Source of the DNA: Larix sibirica
Lineage: Eukaryota; Streptophyta; Pinopsida; Pinales; Pinaceae
Assembly (NCBI GenBank): GCA_004151065.3
Contig: NWUY0300016577.1
Location: 1-11,338, forward strand
Length of the DNA stretch: 11,338 nt
Direction: 5' to 3'
Shown here: piece after piece, positions 7,876 to 11,338 of the stretch
Position numbering within the stretch: position 1 is the stretch's first letter
Layout: every line of letters starts with the position of its first letter
The notes under the pieces: model-generated
Told to the model about the DNA's origin: nothing
The model's database searches: none
Seen by the model: the letters and a program-made list of their open reading frames with translations, nothing else
Made by a program: the position numbers and the translations under genes

Positions 7876-8749
7876 TTGGCACATATATTATTTTGATCAA
7901 TAGAAATTTACTAGTGAAAAGTCTTATATTTTTAGAAATATATTAGATTGGTTTGGTACATTAGGTTGATGTGGTTAGGTTATAAAGTAGTGAATTTTAA
8001 GTATATGGTCGATGTCTCAAGCTCATCAATATGACTTTCGTCGAGTTTGTAATCATTTGGTCGAAGCTTTAGGTGGTCGATGTATTGGGCAATATTATTT
8101 TGTGGTCGATATTACCAAGTGTAAATTGTGGTTGATTGGGCATTATGTAATTGAGTCATGATGGGTCGAGTCATGAATATATAAGTGACTTTAGTTTAAA
8201 TTCTTGAAGTATAGGGGAGATAAATGTGAGTCTCTTTTGAGGCAAGTGATATCCTCCAAATTTGTAATTCAGTCGGTCTTTAGTTGATTCATGTCATCCT
8301 ATTCAAGTCGAGTCAAGTCAAGTTTAAATTAGTTTGTCCTTACTATGATCTTTTTCATGAGCATGCAACAAAATTAAATTTGCAAGAATTTTTAAATACT
8401 CATGACAAATGAAGATGATGAAGATCACATTTAAGCATAATACATCTTAAACCACATAGGAAAAGAGCTTAATACTAAATGATGACATCAAGAACAACGA
8501 AATGGATCTAGTCCCCCCAGTGCAGAAATGCAGAAGCATTTGTTGGATTGTGATTGTGGAAGTTCAAGGTAGAGAAATGGTGTAGAAAGAAGAGCCAAAA
8601 TACTTCCATGTTGATTCGTTGAAGAATACAGAGAGCTGATTAAAGGGTGAGGCTTCACCGGCTATTACCCGATTGAAGACAAATACCGAAGAATCACACA
8701 TCTGGGTTACTTTTGCATACTTGTTCTCTTAGGGACAAAGACGAGTTTT
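7876..8749 (+). other. 3' interior of the LTR element, copy 2
   Basis: This repeats 3218-4091, including the GTCGA words, the TATATAAG box (8178-8185) and the weak decayed frame before the polypurine tract. Most differences between the two copies fall here. No retrotransposon domain was recognised. Confidence 0.5.
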
Positions 8750-8762
8750 GGGATGGGGGAGA
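8750..8762 (+). promoter_or_regulatory. Polypurine tract before LTR C
   Basis: This is the same GGGATGGGGGAGA as at 4092-4104, abutting the TG of LTR C and marking it as a 3' LTR. Confidence 0.8.
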
Positions 8763-9045
8763 TGTTGAGGGGACCAATAGGCCTTTCCTAAAGTCATCAT
8801 ACTCTAATGTATTAATGAATGTATAAAGAACATTAACGAATGGACAATTGGATTGGGTGTAGCCGCTCCAACCTCCTCCATTTTGTATAAATATACCATC
8901 AATGAATGAGAAATATGGTTGCACATTCGATCCATATATATGTTTGTTACTGTGTGTTTGCTTATTGTCTTTCTCTGCTTGAATGTGATGTGAAAGCATA
9001 GATTTGAACAGAGTTCTAGGATTTACAAGAGAGGTCAACACAACA
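8763..9045 (+). repeat. LTR C, 3' long terminal repeat (copy 2)
   Basis: It has the same length and boundaries as LTR B, with one difference seen (CATA for CCTA near 8998). The TATA box is at 8886-8893. The decayed gene starts at its right edge exactly as in copy 1, so B and C are copies of one insertion, not separate insertions. Confidence 0.8.
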
Positions 9046-10769
9046 ATATCTTGAATCGTACATGTTTCCTTGTTGGATTAAGGAAAGGACTTTTCAACTT
9101 ATTTCTTTTTTAACTCTTCTTCTAGTTGTTGCTTTAACTTTTTAGCTTCAGATTCATATTTATTCTTTCTTTTCTCTTTCTCTTCCTCCTTTTTCTTTCT
9201 TTATTCCTCAACTTTATTTTTCACTTCCTCATCTTGCCTATCCTTTTTTTTTCCTTTTCTCCTCTTCATCTTTCTTTTTTCTGTCCTTCAAATGTCTATC
9301 ATGTTCTTTAGCTTTATTTTTATTCTCTTATTTTTCCTTCCTAACCATCTATCCATCCTATATTTTCTTATGTCTTGCCTTCTCCTCAACATCTATGGCC
9401 TTTTTCTCTAAGGATTCTCTTTTAACTTTTGTTTCTTATTTCCTTGCTTCAATATGTTCTGCATGGTTGGCAAATCATTGCTTCTCTTTCTGCTACAACC
9501 AAATTCATGGTAGTTTCTTATACTATCTGAAATATTTCCTTTTGATGGTCATGTTCAATACTATCTAGTACCCATACATAAGTAACACCTCCTTGGAAAA
9601 TCAGTTCACGTGGATTGGGCCCATGTCTAAAACTAAGGGCCAACCCAACATACTTAAAATGTTCTTCAATGATCCTTTTAGGATCATGTCTCTTGTGAGC
9701 TCCTAGGTAGAGTTTGATCTATTTGAGCACATCAACCTATTTCTTCGCATGAGGGGCATTTTTCAAAGTAAGCATTCCTATTTTGATAGGAAATCTAGGC
9801 CATGATATTTTTGCATGAGTTGATAGGAAGGAAGATATTGCCTTCACTACTATCTAATATGAAATTTACCTAAGGAATAATATATTGAGAATATATATGG
9901 GAAAAATACGTGGGGCATTAGAGACACCAGAAACCCTGATGTATGTGAAAAAATCTTGAAAGTACCAATACCCAATGTTTTGAAGGGTTTCCATGGCTTC
10001 CTTTGATCGCCTTAGAATGGGTCAATTAAAGATAATTGAAAATATGGGAGCCATGAAGTTGTCACATATCTCATAGAAATACATCCTATAGTTGGATGAC
10101 CATATCCCACAATAATACACATGTATCAACAGCAAATTGGGGTTCCAATCCCATCCCATTTGGGGAAATGAATTAAGAGTAGGTAGAATCAAGTAGAAAA
10201 GAGGACATGCAAAATATAGGGTTTTTAGTGCCATGTAACACTTTAATTTCCCTTTTGGAGCTTAGGATATTTAGTGACTCAATGAATCACTTCTGATATC
10301 AATGTGTTCAAAAGCCCATCTAATAGTATCATTGTATCGTAATATTTTTGACTTGGTAGAAATAACTTAAAGATCATTTTTCAATCGATTAGAACATGAC
10401 TAGGTCATCATCATATTTATGGAAGTCCTCATTGACAAACATTTGGTACATTTTTCCCCATATGGGTCGTCCTGGAACCCTCTGAGGTGGTTTGTGTCTA
10501 TCAGTTGTACTATTTCAATGTCTTTCAGTAGATTGGGGATTTCTTCTACTTCACCCTTTAGAGCTTCTCCTCTAAGACTTTGTTCTTTTGAAATATCAAG
10601 TATTTTAACCATTCAATAGAAACCAAAATCATAAACCTTCAATTGGATAAAATCAAACTAGCTAATGCAGAAATTAGAAAACCAAATTATTTTACCAACA
10701 CTCTTAGCAAATAATTTTGAGAACTTCAAGTAACCTGGTAGGGAGGTAGTAATTAAATTCTAGCTTCAT
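9046..10769 (-). pseudogene. 5' half of the decayed plant gene, copy 2
   Basis: This is the counterpart of 4388-6105, with the probable ATG at 10769 and the same pieces (MVKILDISKEQ at 10612, GWDWNPNLLL near 10155, HDPKRIIEEHFKY near 9675). All ten stops listed for copy 1 appear shared. In the coiled coil, copy 2 has six extra bases near 9107, which add two codons (Leu-Lys) between EEE and KK without shifting the frame. The loss of function therefore predates the duplication. Family unknown. Confidence 0.65.
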
Positions 10770-10914
10770 TAACAAGTTAAAAAAGGAATAATCAAGTGTG
10801 ATAGGAAATTCGATCAGTTTAGACCATTGGGATAGAGATGGAAATGGTAGGAAATATGGAGAACTAGGGTTTGGAGTGAAGTATAGGATTGGGTTGGTTC
10901 CAAGTGGAAGGAGG

Positions 10915-11338
10915 ATGTCAGAAGAGCCCCCTTAGGATACGGAGATTGAAGAGGGCATGAGCGAAGCCATCGGAGGCGGGGTTGTGGCCCCTCCCCTGCC
11001 TAATAAAAAGGGGGAAAGAGTAGAAAAGGATCTAGAGACAGATGTCAATTCCAGAATGGGAGGAGAAGGGACTAGTGAAATCAACAAATCTGTTGAGGCA
11101 GCGGAGAAACCAAAAAACTAGGGCAGTGTGTACCGATAGCCAAAAAGGTACCAAAGATTCATATCATCTTGGAAAGAGTCAGGGCTGACATTCAGTACAT
11201 AAAAGATCATGCGCTTATTGCAAAATTTGTTGGAATTTCGCCAGCGGAGAAGGCTCTAGTCTGGGGGATTAATACAACTTGGAAACCTCAGGGCCATTAT
11301 GACCTCCAACTTGGGGCCAAAGGGTTCTTCACGGTAAT
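10915..11338 (+). pseudogene. LINE ORF1, copy 2, cut by the window end
   Basis: It is identical as far as I can see to 6251-6674: ATG at 10915, the same early TAG codons and the same A-run frameshift at about 11140-11148. The first part of DUF4283 (ILERVRADIQYIKD to GAKGFFTV) runs to the window edge. The leader before it matches 6106-6250. Whether it continues into an ORF2 cannot be seen. Confidence 0.85.

Larger units (their letters stand above)
7876..11338. repeat. Copy 2 of the 3.46-kb near-identical duplication
   Basis: It matches 3218-6674 throughout, with the same content and strand. It differs by about 24 substitutions counted by eye and a 6-bp insertion near 9107-9112, with no difference seen over roughly the last 1.0 kb. 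It runs off the window end inside LINE ORF1. Confidence 0.97.

Noticed and set aside
7875-7946. Continuation of LINE ORF2 past the N
   Set aside because: The sequence after the N is LTR-element interior also found at 3218, so the extra codons are chimeric.

Overview
The window looks like repeat-dense nuclear DNA from a plant with a large, old-repeat genome; a gymnosperm such as a conifer is my best guess. The reasons are AT-rich sequence, no intact long gene on either strand, an L1-type LINE whose ORF1 carries the plant DUF4283 domain, an old LTR retrotransposon, and heavily decayed reading frames. No bacterial, organellar, rRNA, tRNA or CRISPR feature was seen. The species assignment is inference; the element types are read from the sequence.

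Two single N bases (3172 and 7875) divide the window into three blocks. Block 1 (1-3171) holds about 620 bp of featureless AT-rich DNA, then the 3' half of a decayed minus-strand gene (about 1832 down to 621) containing a 92-bp head-to-tail duplication. It continues with an LTR (A, from 1833) and a stretch rich in the word TCGA. Block 2 (3173-7874) begins with a 79-bp near-copy of the end of block 1, so the two blocks probably overlap in reality. It then holds the 3' part of the LTR element, a polypurine tract, a 3' LTR (B, 4105-4387) and the 5' half of a decayed minus-strand gene (6105 down to 4388). Last come a plus-strand LINE with a broken ORF1 (6251-7651) and the start of ORF2 endonuclease (7704-7874). 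Block 3 (7876-11338) is a near-identical second copy of 3218-6674, ending inside the second LINE ORF1.

The main reading is that one minus-strand plant gene of roughly 940 codons, encoding a protein of no family I recognise, was interrupted by an LTR retrotransposon. That gene has an N-terminal globular part, a central lysine/glutamate-rich coiled coil and a C-terminal coiled coil. A LINE lies head-to-head at the gene's 5' end. Gene and elements have all decayed through stops and frameshifts, and nothing here appears able to make a full-length product. The 3.46-kb duplication may be a real tandem duplication, but the placement of the Ns suggests two allelic or paralogous contigs laid end to end. 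I found no convincing undescribed functional system; the unidentified split gene family is the most novel item.
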